Shown piece after piece: positions 15,977 through 24,443 of a stretch of DNA of 40,337 nt. The DNA comes from Acidobacteriota bacterium. Lineage in GTDB: Bacteria; Acidobacteriota; Thermoanaerobaculia; Multivoradales; Multivoraceae. The position numbers and the translations under genes are program-made. The notes under the pieces were generated by a model that was not told the DNA's origin, searched no databases, and saw nothing but the letters and a program-made list of their open reading frames with translations. Position 1 is the first letter of the stretch. Each line of letters starts with the position of its first letter. The stretch is from positions 1-40,337 of the forward strand of contig QQVD01000055.1 of assembly GCA_003388555.1 (NCBI GenBank). Direction: 5' to 3'.

Positions 15977-17530
15977 ATGAGCGGAGCAAACTCGAGACGA
16001 GACAGCGCCAGGGGCCCAGGTGTGGGGGACGGGCGAAACGGGTCGATGGAGACGGGAGTGCGCGTCCTGATCACGGCATTCGCCGTCGCGACTGTGGCGA
16101 CTGCGATCGGCGCTTCGCCTGGAGAGCCGAGTTCGCCGCAGGGTGAACGCGGGAGTCCGGGGGCGGCGCTCGTCGCGAAGTTCTTCGGCCTCGTCGATCT
16201 CGCCGAGGAGCAGGCCGAGTTGGCAGAGCAGACACAGGCGGCCTACCAGGCGGGCCTCGCCGCGCTTCCCCCGGTGAGCAGCGTGAGCACGGCGATCTAC
16301 GCCGTCGACTCGGAAGCGACGGGCGGCCGCGGCGGCGAGGGCATCCAGCGCAGGCTCGCGGTGCTGGCCGACGACGACATCGACGACGACGATCCGGCCG
16401 AGTCGCTCTACTTCACCAACCTCGACGGCACGCTGTTCGGGCAGCCCGCCCTCGAGCAGGGTGGCCTGGGAACCCCCGACGCGGTGCGCGGGGTGGTCTA
16501 CGCCGAGGACTTCGTCGCGGTGCGGGGCCCCGGGGCGCCTGCCCGCATCGGAGCGATGTTCTTCGACGGCGATGGCAATCCCCTGGCGCCGGTGTCGATC
16601 GAGGGTCTGCCCAGCTTCCTCGATCTCGGCTTCCGGACGCCCCAGCTGCTGATCGACGAACAGGGTCGGGCGACCATCGTCTATTCGCTGTTGCCCGAGG
16701 ATCCCAACCTGCCGCCGCAGGTGCTCGCGCAGCGGGTCGATCCGGTGAGCGGGTCGTTGATCGGCGACGTGATCGTCGTCGCGGAGCCTGCCTACTTCCC
16801 GAGCGCGTCGCTGCTCTCCGACGATGGTGACGCCGCCGTGGTGACCTTCATCTCGCCGCCCAACGTGATCCGTGGGGTGGTGCTCGACCTCAGCGACCCG
16901 GTGCGCGGCGTCGTCGGTGTGAGCTTCCCGGTGAGCACCACCGCCTCGCCGTTCACCCACTACGCGCCGTCGGTCTCCGCCGATCGCGAGTCGGGGCGCT
17001 TCATGGTGGCCTGGGAGAATCTGACCGGAGCTCAGTTCAATCCTGTCGATGTGCTCGGTCGTCGCTTCGGTCCCGATGGCACCCCGCTGGACGCCACCGA
17101 TTTCGTGGTCAACACCGGCACCGACAACGCGCAGAGCCAGGCGACGGTGGCCGCCATCGACGGCCTCGACGCCTTCGCCGTCGCCTGGACGAGCGACGGT
17201 GACAGCAGCAACGATCTGGACCTGTTCCTGCAGGTGTACGACGAGAGCGGCGCCGCGATCTTCGCCGTCGATCAGCCGCTGACCGACCGCGACGACATCC
17301 AGGACCGTCCGTCTCTGCGTTCGATGGGTCAGTTCGACTCCGAGAACCGACCTCTGCTTTCGCTGACCTACCGCGACGTCGCCAACGCCGGCGGCACGCC
17401 GAGGCCCGGGGAGACGGGACTGTCGTACCTGGGATTTGCGATCGAGGGGCTGACCGAGGGCATACCGCCGATCTTCGTGGACGGGTTCGAGTCTGGAGAC
17501 ACCTCGGCGTGGACGGCGTCCACGCCTTAG
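15977..17530 (+). CDS. Secreted protein of unknown function with the DGFESGD C-terminal motif
   Basis: 517 residues from ATG 15977, preceded by GGGAGGAG 8 nt upstream; another in-frame ATG at 16047 lies directly before the hydrophobic stretch and is the alternative start. The signal sequence is METGVRVLITAFAVATVATAIGA. The body has recurring strands reminiscent of a propeller of long repeats: GQPALEQGGLGTPDAVRGVV, ARIGAMFFDGDGNPLAPVSI, VDVLGRRFGPDGTPLDATDF, ATVAAIDGLDAFAVAWTSDGD. The 'W-x-S-DGD ... GRRF-x-DGTP' pattern occurs in secreted proteins from several phyla, but I cannot assign an activity. It ends IFVDGFESGD-TSAWTASTP. The 161-bp repeat downstream begins inside its last codons. Confidence 0.75.
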   Translation: MSGANSRRDSARGPGVGDGRNGSMETGVRVLITAFAVATVATAIGASPGEPSSPQGERGSPGAALVAKFFGLVDLAEEQAELAEQTQAAYQAGLAALPPVSSVSTAIYAVDSEATGGRGGEGIQRRLAVLADDDIDDDDPAESLYFTNLDGTLFGQPALEQGGLGTPDAVRGVVYAEDFVAVRGPGAPARIGAMFFDGDGNPLAPVSIEGLPSFLDLGFRTPQLLIDEQGRATIVYSLLPEDPNLPPQVLAQRVDPVSGSLIGDVIVVAEPAYFPSASLLSDDGDAAVVTFISPPNVIRGVVLDLSDPVRGVVGVSFPVSTTASPFTHYAPSVSADRESGRFMVAWENLTGAQFNPVDVLGRRFGPDGTPLDATDFVVNTGTDNAQSQATVAAIDGLDAFAVAWTSDGDSSNDLDLFLQVYDESGAAIFAVDQPLTDRDDIQDRPSLRSMGQFDSENRPLLSLTYRDVANAGGTPRPGETGLSYLGFAIEGLTEGIPPIFVDGFESGDTSAWTASTP

Positions 17531-17818
17531 GTGACTCCAGACGATCGGCGGTAGCGAGCCCGGTCCCCTGGAGGTGACCGTGCTCGTGCGTCTCGGCTCA
17601 CGTCGTTCGCCTCGGCGTCGCCTTCGGCTGAGAGCTCGGCGTCGCGTCTGTTGCCAGGAGGCCTCCGGCGTGGACGGCGTGCACGACTCAGGTGTCTGCA
17701 GACGATCGGCGGTAGCGAGCCCGGTCCCTCCGGAGGTGACCGTGCTCGTGCGTCTCGGCTCGCGCGTGGCGCTCGCCTCGGCGTCGCGTGTCGGCTGAGA
17801 GGTCAGCGCCGCGTCTGA
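17505..17818. repeat. 161-bp direct duplication covering the gene 3' end and downstream space
   Basis: The segment starting CGGCGTGGACGGCGT at 17505 (the last codons of the preceding gene) recurs from 17666. Long shared blocks follow, including AGACGATCGGCGGTAGCGAG, GGAGGTGACCGTGCTCGTG and CGTCTCGGCTC, then TCGGCTGAGAG. The second copy has small indels, so the offset drifts from 161 to about 167. Shifted by one base, the second copy can still encode a W-T-A segment like the gene's tail, so it is a decayed duplicate of the 3' end. The 17531-17978 interval contains no gene. Confidence 0.7.
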
Positions 17819-17837
17819 CGACAAGCCGTCTGGACCG

Positions 17838-17873
17838 ACCTCTCCCCCTTCAGGGGGAGGCCGGGTAGGGGGC
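17838..17873. repeat. REP-like palindromic element, copy 2
   Basis: TCTCCCCCTTCAGGGGGAGG, then CCGGGTAGGGGGC. On the complement it reads GCCCCCTACCCGG, then CCTCCCCCTGAAGGGGGAG, matching the element at 395-433 in reverse orientation. The hairpin has a two-base centre change (GC to TC) and one inserted base in the outer arm. Confidence 0.6.
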
Positions 17874-17978
17874 TTCCAGTCATCCGGATCGCTGCGGGCA
17901 GTGCTGCGTGCCGTGCTCCGAGCAGAGGAGTGAGCAACGACTTGACGCTGATGGCTCGGCGGCATAGGAAGCGAGGCC

Positions 17979-20900
17979 ATGCTGGTCAGTCGGGAATCGG
18001 TGCTCTCCGCCGCGGGTGTCGGCCGCAGACAGGAGCGGGTGCAGGACCCGGCGACGCCTCGCCGGGTGCTCGTCGTCACCCTGGCCGTGGCGCTGTTCCT
18101 GCTCGCTGGGACTTCCGTCGCCATCGAAGTCGAGCCGCTCGATCTGAGGCTGCTCGGGGCACCGGCCTTCGAGAGCTTCACCTCGCGCGACGGTCTGCCC
18201 GACGGAGTGATCACGACGATCGGTGTCGATGCCGAGGGGTTCGCCTGGGCCACCTCGCAGGAGGGGCTGCACCGCTTCGTCGGGCATCGTTGGCAGGGTG
18301 TCGAGGGAGACGGTTTCGGCCGGGTGCACCGGAGGATGACCCTCGATCCCCGGGGCACCCTGTGGCTGCCGACGCTCGACGCGGGTCTTCTCCGCAACGA
18401 CGCTGGCGTCTGGACGCGGGTCGAGCAGGACACCCCGCCCGGGCCTCTCTACAAGCTGTGGGAGCAGTACCCGGTCGACAGCGGCGATGGAGATGAAGGT
18501 GACGGTGACGCTGGCGGAGGGACGGTGCGCCAGTGGCTGCTGACCTGGGAGAGTGGCCTCTTCTTCCGCGACGGCCGCAGCGGGCCGTGGACACAGGACG
18601 CGGACAATCGCACGCTGCCGGCAGGCCCCCTGCTCTCGATCGCCGCCAGCGAGGAGCTGTTCGGCGAGCCGAGGCTGTGGATCGGCACCGGCGACCACGG
18701 TCTCTTCTTCCGGCCGCTTGGCGGTACCGAGTGGCGCCGCCACGACGTGCCGGGTCTTCCCACCGGCCAGATCGAGGACGTGCAGGTGGGACGCGGGGAG
18801 CGGGGCGAGGAGCTCTGGGTCTCGGTGTTCGGGGCCGGTCTCTGGCGCTGGGACGGCGAACGACTACGCGGCTGGACCCGGGCGCGAGGAGAGCTTCCCT
18901 CCGACGAGCTCTACGCCATCACCCTGGTCGAGGTCTCCGATGACTCGGACTCTGTATCGACCGCCTGGGTGGCTTCGCGCGGCGGACTGGTGCGGGTGCG
19001 TGGCGATCGCGCCGAGAGCTTCGACCGTCGCCATGGTCTGCCGTCCGACCAGATCCGCAACAGCTGGCTGTGGCGTGGACCGGATGGGCAGGAGGTGCTC
19101 TGGGTGGCGACCGAGGGCGGCGTGGCGCGCGCCGTGCTGACTGGAGAACAGTGGCGCACGGTGACCCTCATGGGCAGCGGCGCCCTCGGAGTCTTCGGTC
19201 TGCACGTCGAGCCGGACGGGTTCGGCGGGGAGCGACTCTGGGTGGCCTCGACACGCGACGGTCTCGGCCTCTGGCAGGACGGCGAGTGGCGTACCTTCGG
19301 CCAGGAGTCGGGCGATCTGCCGAGCCCGAGCCTGCGCATGGTGGAGCGGATCGCGGACCACGATGGCCGGGCGGCGCTCTTCGCCGGTCCGCTCGGTGGT
19401 GAGCTGGTGAGGATCGAGGACGGGCCCGTCTTTCGAGTGGTTCCGACGCCGTGGCCCAAGACGTCGGTGCAGGTGGTGATGGACGTGCTGTCGAGGCCGA
19501 TCGACCCGGCGAGCGAGCCCGACGGCGAGCGCGAGCTCTGGTTCGCCACCCAGTACTCCGGCATCCATCGCTGGCGCAAGGACGGCTGGACCGCGTTCCC
19601 CGTCGGCGAGGAGGGTGCGAACGAGCGCACGGTCGAGCTGCTCGAGCAGGTCGACGGCGAAGGCGTCTCTTGGCTGTGGGCTGCGACGACGGTCGGCCTG
19701 TGGCGCTTCGACGGGTCGAGGTGGACGGCACTGCACGGGATCGACGGACTGCCGGAACGCACGCTGCTGGGACTGAATCTGCGCGCCGCGTCCGGCGGAC
19801 GTCAGGTGCTGTGGATCGGCAGCAGCTTCGACGGCCTGGTGCGACTGGACGTCACCGATCCACGGACGCCCTTCGTGCTGCCGAGCGACGGTCTCCCGCG
19901 TGCGATCGACTCGACCGTGTACAGCGCCGAGCACGACTCCAAGGGGCGCGTCTATCTGTGCACGAACGTCGGCGTGCAGCAGCTCACTCCGGTTTCTGGC
20001 GGAGGATGGACCGAACGTGTCTTCGACCGCCGCGACGGCATGGTGCACGAGGAGTGCAACACCAACGGTCAGCTCGTCGACGAGCACGACCGCTTCTGGA
20101 CCGGCACGTTGGGCGGCCTGACGGTCTTCGATCCGGCGGAGACGACTCGCCAGACGTCGAAACGCCTCCACCTCATCGAGGTCCGCGCCGACGGCGTGGA
20201 GGTCGATCCCGGAGCCGTCGTGCTGCGCCCTGGGCAGCGCGAGCTACGTATCGAGTCGATGCTCCAGACCCACCAGCGAGAAGGAGAGACCCTCTACCGC
20301 AGCCAGCTCCTGGGCGTCGAGGAGCGTGCCGTCCAGTGGTCGAGCGAGCCCGTGCGCACCCTGGCTGGTCTGCCCCCGGGCAGCCACGTCCTCCGCATCG
20401 AGGCGCGAGACTTCGCCGGCGTGGATGCCGAGCCGCTCGAGCTGCCGTTCCGCGTCGTGCCTGCCTGGTGGCAGCGTCGCTGGGTACAGGCGGCCCTGGT
20501 CCTGGGTGCGCTGGTGCTCCTGTTGCTCGCTTTCGACTTCCAGCTGCGCCGACTACGGCGCCAGAAGTTGCGGCTCGAGCAGATGGTCAGCGAGAGGACG
20601 CGTGAGCTGCACGACGCCAACCGTGCGTTGCGCGAGCTCTCCTACACGGACTCGCTGACCGGCTTGGCGAACCGCCGCCGTCTGCTCGAGCGTCTGCATG
20701 CCCTGGCCGCAGAGACTCCGGTGGGCGGCGGTTCCGGCAGCTGCGCTCTGGTGTTCATCGACGTCGACCTCTTCAAGGCCTACAACGACCGCCTCGGTCA
20801 TCCAGCCGGCGACGAGGCCCTGCGCGTCGTCGCCCGCGGCTTGGTCTCCCACGCTCCGGAGTCGGCGCTGGTGGCGCGCTACGGCGGTGAGGAGTTCGCC

Positions 20901-21140
20901 TGTCTGCTCCCGGACCACGAGCTCGAAGCGGCGGTGGAGTTGGCGGAACGGATGCGCGCCACCGTCGACGCGAGCACTGTCGAAGTGCCGGGATCGGACC
21001 AGACCGAGCGGGTCACGATCAGCGCCGGTGTCGCCTCGGTGGCGTTGCGCGGCGAGTCGGATGTGCACCGACTCCTGCGCGAAGCGGACCAGGCCCTCTA
21101 CCGGGCCAAGCGGGCCGGTCGCAACCGGGTCGAGACCTGA
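17979..21140 (+). CDS. Membrane-anchored propeller sensor diguanylate cyclase (Reg_prop / Y_Y_Y / GGDEF)
   Basis: 1053 residues from ATG 17979 (GGAAGCGAGG upstream). An N-terminal signal or anchor helix (about 29-48) leads to a large periplasmic double propeller built from two-component-regulator (Reg_prop) repeats: GLPDGVITTIGVDAEGFAWATSQEGLHRF, GLPSDQIRNSWLW, GLPERTLLGLNLR, FWTGTLGGLTVFDP. A Y_Y_Y domain follows (about 745-830: RELRIESMLQT, YRSQLLG), then a membrane helix (about 835-855), a short coiled coil and a GGDEF domain from about 888 (YTDSLTGLANRR, FIDVDLFKAYND, ARYGGEEF, ADQALYRAKRAGRN). GGEEF is a catalytically competent form. The inhibitory RxxD site five residues before it is PESA, so product inhibition is probably absent. 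It should make cyclic di-GMP in response to an external ligand. Histidine-kinase parts usual for this sensor are replaced by GGDEF. Confidence 0.88.
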   Translation: MLVSRESVLSAAGVGRRQERVQDPATPRRVLVVTLAVALFLLAGTSVAIEVEPLDLRLLGAPAFESFTSRDGLPDGVITTIGVDAEGFAWATSQEGLHRFVGHRWQGVEGDGFGRVHRRMTLDPRGTLWLPTLDAGLLRNDAGVWTRVEQDTPPGPLYKLWEQYPVDSGDGDEGDGDAGGGTVRQWLLTWESGLFFRDGRSGPWTQDADNRTLPAGPLLSIAASEELFGEPRLWIGTGDHGLFFRPLGGTEWRRHDVPGLPTGQIEDVQVGRGERGEELWVSVFGAGLWRWDGERLRGWTRARGELPSDELYAITLVEVSDDSDSVSTAWVASRGGLVRVRGDRAESFDRRHGLPSDQIRNSWLWRGPDGQEVLWVATEGGVARAVLTGEQWRTVTLMGSGALGVFGLHVEPDGFGGERLWVASTRDGLGLWQDGEWRTFGQESGDLPSPSLRMVERIADHDGRAALFAGPLGGELVRIEDGPVFRVVPTPWPKTSVQVVMDVLSRPIDPASEPDGERELWFATQYSGIHRWRKDGWTAFPVGEEGANERTVELLEQVDGEGVSWLWAATTVGLWRFDGSRWTALHGIDGLPERTLLGLNLRAASGGRQVLWIGSSFDGLVRLDVTDPRTPFVLPSDGLPRAIDSTVYSAEHDSKGRVYLCTNVGVQQLTPVSGGGWTERVFDRRDGMVHEECNTNGQLVDEHDRFWTGTLGGLTVFDPAETTRQTSKRLHLIEVRADGVEVDPGAVVLRPGQRELRIESMLQTHQREGETLYRSQLLGVEERAVQWSSEPVRTLAGLPPGSHVLRIEARDFAGVDAEPLELPFRVVPAWWQRRWVQAALVLGALVLLLLAFDFQLRRLRRQKLRLEQMVSERTRELHDANRALRELSYTDSLTGLANRRRLLERLHALAAETPVGGGSGSCALVFIDVDLFKAYNDRLGHPAGDEALRVVARGLVSHAPESALVARYGGEEFACLLPDHELEAAVELAERMRATVDASTVEVPGSDQTERVTISAGVASVALRGESDVHRLLREADQALYRAKRAGRNRVET

Positions 21141-21180
21141 CGCGGCCCGGAGTGCGGTCGCGGCCGACCTGGCCGCCGCC

Positions 21181-21741
21181 TCATGCGGCTTCGGTGGACG
21201 CCTCGGCCTGGTCGTCGTCGGGCTGCAGCAGCGGATGGTCGCCGGCGCCGTAGCCCAGAACCACGATTGCGGCGTCGATCGCCTGGTACAGCATGGTCAC
21301 GATGGTGACGACCAGGCCGGCGAGCAGGCACGAGATGCCGATCGTCACGTAGTAGACGATGTCGTACCAGCCGGTGGGTACGTTGTCGCCTTCGACCAGC
21401 GGAATCGAGATCAGCAGCAGGAAGAGCACCGCGCCGACGAAGGCCACGGTGTCGAGTCGGGCGATGCGGCGGATGCTGCGGTAGAAGCCGCGGTTCAGCT
21501 TCACCTCGGAGCCGGCGCCGAGGCTGAGGATGGTCAGCATCAGGGCGAGGATGGTCGCCGACGAGGTGATCAGGGCGGCACAGAGGAAGCGGGTCGTCGG
21601 CAGTGTCGCCTCGAGCAGCGCCAGCCCCTTCCAGTCGCTGATGCCGCCCAGGGCGACCAGGGCCCCGACGCCGATGACGGCGGCAGTCGATCCGGTGATC
21701 GCCGGGAGGGTGAAGTCAGGCCTCCATTCACTTCTCGACAT
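21181..21741 (-). CDS. Four-helix inner-membrane protein, unknown function
   Basis: 186 residues from ATG 21741, chosen because AAGGAG sits 9 nt upstream; the longer open frame above it is Arg/Pro-rich noise. Four membrane segments: about 15-33 (TGSTAAVIGVGALVALGG), 53-75 (CAALITSSATILALMLTILSLG), 95-117 (DTVAFVGAVLFLLLISIPLV) and 124-152. Short basic loops such as FYRSIRRIARL suggest cytoplasmic sides. The tail is acidic and polar. No family motif recognised. It converges with the diguanylate cyclase (40 bp apart) and diverges from the PhzF-like gene. Confidence 0.75.
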   Translation of the reverse strand: MSRSEWRPDFTLPAITGSTAAVIGVGALVALGGISDWKGLALLEATLPTTRFLCAALITSSATILALMLTILSLGAGSEVKLNRGFYRSIRRIARLDTVAFVGAVLFLLLISIPLVEGDNVPTGWYDIVYYVTIGISCLLAGLVVTIVTMLYQAIDAAIVVLGYGAGDHPLLQPDDDQAEASTEAA

Positions 21742-22071
21742 CGCAGTCTGCTCCTTCACCGATGGTTCTCTTCCGTGGTCCGACGAGGTCGGTCGACGCG
21801 GTCGCGAGGGACGGTCCGACGCGAAGCGGCGGATCCCGATCCCAAGGCGTAGCAACGGCCATGCCTGCGTCCGGCACGGCTCTGCTGCAGGCATGAGGGT
21901 GAGGACGCCGAGGTCAGCGGCGGGGATGACGACGCGGGGATCTGGCGACATGGGCCACCGCCATCCCAGGTCGCTCTCGACAGGATCGAGCTCGACGTTC
22001 CAGGATCCGAGCGTGCCGCGGTCGGGTGACTCCGGCCGCCCCCCGTCCACTCCCTCGCACCAGGTGAACCG
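21742..22071. other. Divergent intergenic region without a gene
   Basis: 330 bp between two divergent starts. It must carry both promoters, but in this GC-rich sequence I cannot place -35/-10 boxes with confidence. No repeat or small gene seen. Confidence 0.5.
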
Positions 22072-22923
22072 ATGTCAGCGATCCTGCGCCGCCTCAGCGC
22101 CTTCACGCGCGACCCTGCTGCCGGGAATCCGGCCGGTGTGTGGATCGGCGACGAGCTGCCCGACCGCCAGGAGATGCAGCGCATCGCGGCCGAGGTCGGC
22201 TACTCCGAGACCGCCTTCCTGGCGCCGATGCAGGGTCTCCGTCGTACCGTGCGCTACTACTCGCCGTTGGCGGAGGTCACATTCTGCGGGCACGCCACCA
22301 TCGCCAGCGGGGTGGTTCTCGGCGAGCGTGACGGTGAAGGCACCTACGTGCTGGAGACTGCCGCCGGCGAGGTCCCGGTGCGGGTTACCCGCGACGAGGA
22401 TGGAATGCTGCTGGCAGCCCTCACCTCGGTGGCGCCTCGTCACGAGCCGGTGCCGGAGGCGGTGCTGTCGGAGGCTCTCGCGGCGATGGAGCTGGAGCGC
22501 GACGAGCTCGACGAGGGCATCGGTCCGGCGCGTATCTTCGCCGGCGCCTGGCACCTCCTGGTGCCGCTGCGCTCGCGCCAGCGCCTGGCGCGGCTCCGGT
22601 ACGACTTCCCGCGATTGCAGAAAGCGATGCTGGACGACGACCTGACCACGGTGCAGGTGGTGTGGTTCGAGGCCGGGGCCTTCGAGGTGGCGCACTCGCG
22701 CAACCCCTTCCCGGTCGGCGGCGTGGTCGAGGATCCGGCGACGGGGGCGTCGGCGGCTGCGCTCGGCGGCTACCTGCGCGACACCGGGCGCATCCAGACC
22801 CCGGCGCGCTTCCAGATCCGCCAGGGCGAGGACATGGGTCGCCCCAGCCTGCTGCGGGTCGAGGTTCCCGCCGAGGGCGGCGTCACGGTGGCGGGCACCG
22901 CGGTGGAGATCCCAGCCGGTTGA
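22072..22923 (+). CDS. PhzF-family isomerase/epimerase-like enzyme
   Basis: 283 residues from ATG 22072 with AGGTGA upstream. The family signature is complete: RDPAAGNPAGVWIGD near the start, GYSETAFL with the catalytic Glu46, FCGHATIASGVVL at about 73, and the second-half mirror EDPATGASAAALGGYL, then FQIRQGEDMGRPSLLRV. PhzF is a two-domain diaminopimelate-epimerase-fold protein acting without cofactor in phenazine synthesis. Most homologues, including YddE-like proteins, have unknown substrates, and no other phenazine gene lies nearby, so a phenazine role should not be assumed. Length is normal. Cytoplasmic. Confidence 0.9.
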   Translation: MSAILRRLSAFTRDPAAGNPAGVWIGDELPDRQEMQRIAAEVGYSETAFLAPMQGLRRTVRYYSPLAEVTFCGHATIASGVVLGERDGEGTYVLETAAGEVPVRVTRDEDGMLLAALTSVAPRHEPVPEAVLSEALAAMELERDELDEGIGPARIFAGAWHLLVPLRSRQRLARLRYDFPRLQKAMLDDDLTTVQVVWFEAGAFEVAHSRNPFPVGGVVEDPATGASAAALGGYLRDTGRIQTPARFQIRQGEDMGRPSLLRVEVPAEGGVTVAGTAVEIPAG

Positions 22924-23044
22924 GCCGCTCTCTTCCCACACTGTGGCGGATGACGGCAGCGGCTCGGCGGCGTCGGCGGATCGCAGGGCCTGCGTCCCGG
23001 CGAAGATCCGGCGCGTCGGCGCCGCCTCCCCTGGCCGCGGATCG

Positions 23045-24154
23045 CTACTCGACCGAGAAGCTCTGCAACTCCACCGGGTAGGGCGGCAGCAGCGACGAGT
23101 TCTCGCTGACGCCGTGCGTGTTGTCGAGCGGCTCGAGGAACTCGCCCGTCATCGTGGCGCCGACCTCGACCTGGAAGACGTCGTTCTGCACGAACATGTC
23201 ACGTAGATTGGCCGGCGGATCCTCGGTTCCGGTGTTGCTGACGATCGTTCCGCCCCGGTCCCCGCCGGCGAGCACTGCGCGGCTGTTGCGGGTCCAGATC
23301 GGCGGTCCGTGGCTGCGCTGCCCCGGGAAGATGCTGAACACGTTGAGGATGCCGAAGCCGAAGGCGTTGCCGCTCAGCCCCCTGTTGCCGAACGAGCCGA
23401 TGGGGTTGCCGCTCTGGTCGAGCAGGAAGAAGTTGAACGACAGCAGCTCGAGCTCGCTCATCGTCGACTCGAGGTCGAGCATCTCGACGACGAAGCCGTC
23501 GAGCACGTTGTCGAGCTCACCGGTCGGCGTGCCGTCGATCGCGTTGTCGATGCTCTCGACGTTGCCGATCGTCGGAGCGGGCGAGGTGCAGCCGGGCACA
23601 AGAGCACAGGCCGAGGCGGCGTCGCCGGCGCCCAGCAGGTCGCGTGGTGGAATCGGGTTGTTGGTGGTGCTGAAGACCACCCGGGTCGGCGTCGTGACCG
23701 TCGCGGTCCAGTCGTTCGCCCGGCCCACCTTGGGGGGATCTCCGGTGCCGTCGGCGGGCGGGAAGTTGGCGTCGTCCCCCATGAAGTCGCCGAGCGGACG
23801 GCCTCCGCTCTCGATCTGAGCCAGCCCGAAGCAGGCGGCCGGCCCCTCGCAGTTGAAGCCGCCGCTGTCGCCGGTGACACCGGTGGCGACGTTGAGCACC
23901 AGCTCGACACCGTACGCCGGCGTGTCGGTCCAGTTCATCACCTCGAACATGATCGCGTTGGGCAGCGGTCCGCGCTGCGGGATCGGTCCGACGTCGGTGA
24001 TCCGCAGCACGTGCACGTCGGGGATCGGGAACGGGGAAGGCGGCGGCGGATTGCCGAGGGCCGTGCCGGTCAGGGCCAGCGCGGCGACGAAGGATAGCCC
24101 GGTGAGCGCACCGGGTCGGGTCACGATGGCGGCGGCGGGCTGGCTTCGGCTCAT
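23045..24154 (-). CDS. Secreted protein of unknown function
   Basis: 369 residues from ATG 24154, preceded by GGGAGAAG 5 nt upstream; the frame continues upstream without an RBS. Signal peptide: ALTGLSFVAALALTGTALG, cleaved before NPPPPSP. The mature protein has strands typical of a beta-sandwich (DVHVLRITDVGP, AIMFEVMNWTDTPAYGVELVLNVATGVTG) and two cysteine pairs (FNCEGPAACFG, SACALVPGC). The segments WTATVTTPTRVVFSTTNNPIPP and ELLSFNFFLLDQSGNPIGSFG look like an exported domain with fixed strand lengths. It ends ELQSFSVE with no membrane anchor, lipobox or DGFESGD-type tail. No function assigned. Confidence 0.7.
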   Translation of the reverse strand: MSRSQPAAAIVTRPGALTGLSFVAALALTGTALGNPPPPSPFPIPDVHVLRITDVGPIPQRGPLPNAIMFEVMNWTDTPAYGVELVLNVATGVTGDSGGFNCEGPAACFGLAQIESGGRPLGDFMGDDANFPPADGTGDPPKVGRANDWTATVTTPTRVVFSTTNNPIPPRDLLGAGDAASACALVPGCTSPAPTIGNVESIDNAIDGTPTGELDNVLDGFVVEMLDLESTMSELELLSFNFFLLDQSGNPIGSFGNRGLSGNAFGFGILNVFSIFPGQRSHGPPIWTRNSRAVLAGGDRGGTIVSNTGTEDPPANLRDMFVQNDVFQVEVGATMTGEFLEPLDNTHGVSENSSLLPPYPVELQSFSVE

Positions 24155-24443
24155 GATGCTTCTCCCGATCGGTGACCTCGACGCGCGTAGCGGAGTCGTG
24201 CCTCGCGGAGCGCTGCCGGCAGCGCGGTTGCGCCGGAACGCCGAGTCCGAGGCTCGGACTCCGGGTCGGACCGGGCGAGTGACCAGGGAACCGCGCGTCG
24301 ACGACTCCGTAGAATCTAGCACCTGGAGCCCGACGGCCTCCGGGTCCGACCGCCTTCACGACCGCCGGGTGTGGCCGCGGACGCGACGCGCCTGACGTCG
24401 ACGCGACGCAGCGCCACCTCACTCCTCGGCGCGGAGCACACGC

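Noticed and set aside
15926-18433. 835-codon leftward frame across two rightward genes
   Set aside because: Composition is Arg/Ser/Pro/His-rich and it spans the intergenic repeats; no RBS or domain.
22072-22923. Phenazine biosynthesis locus
   Set aside because: Only the PhzF-like gene is present; none of the other phenazine genes is in the window.
22922-22965. Inverted repeat GAGCCGCT / AGCGGCTC after the PhzF-like gene as a terminator
   Set aside because: Loop is 28 bases and there is no U-tract, so support is too weak.
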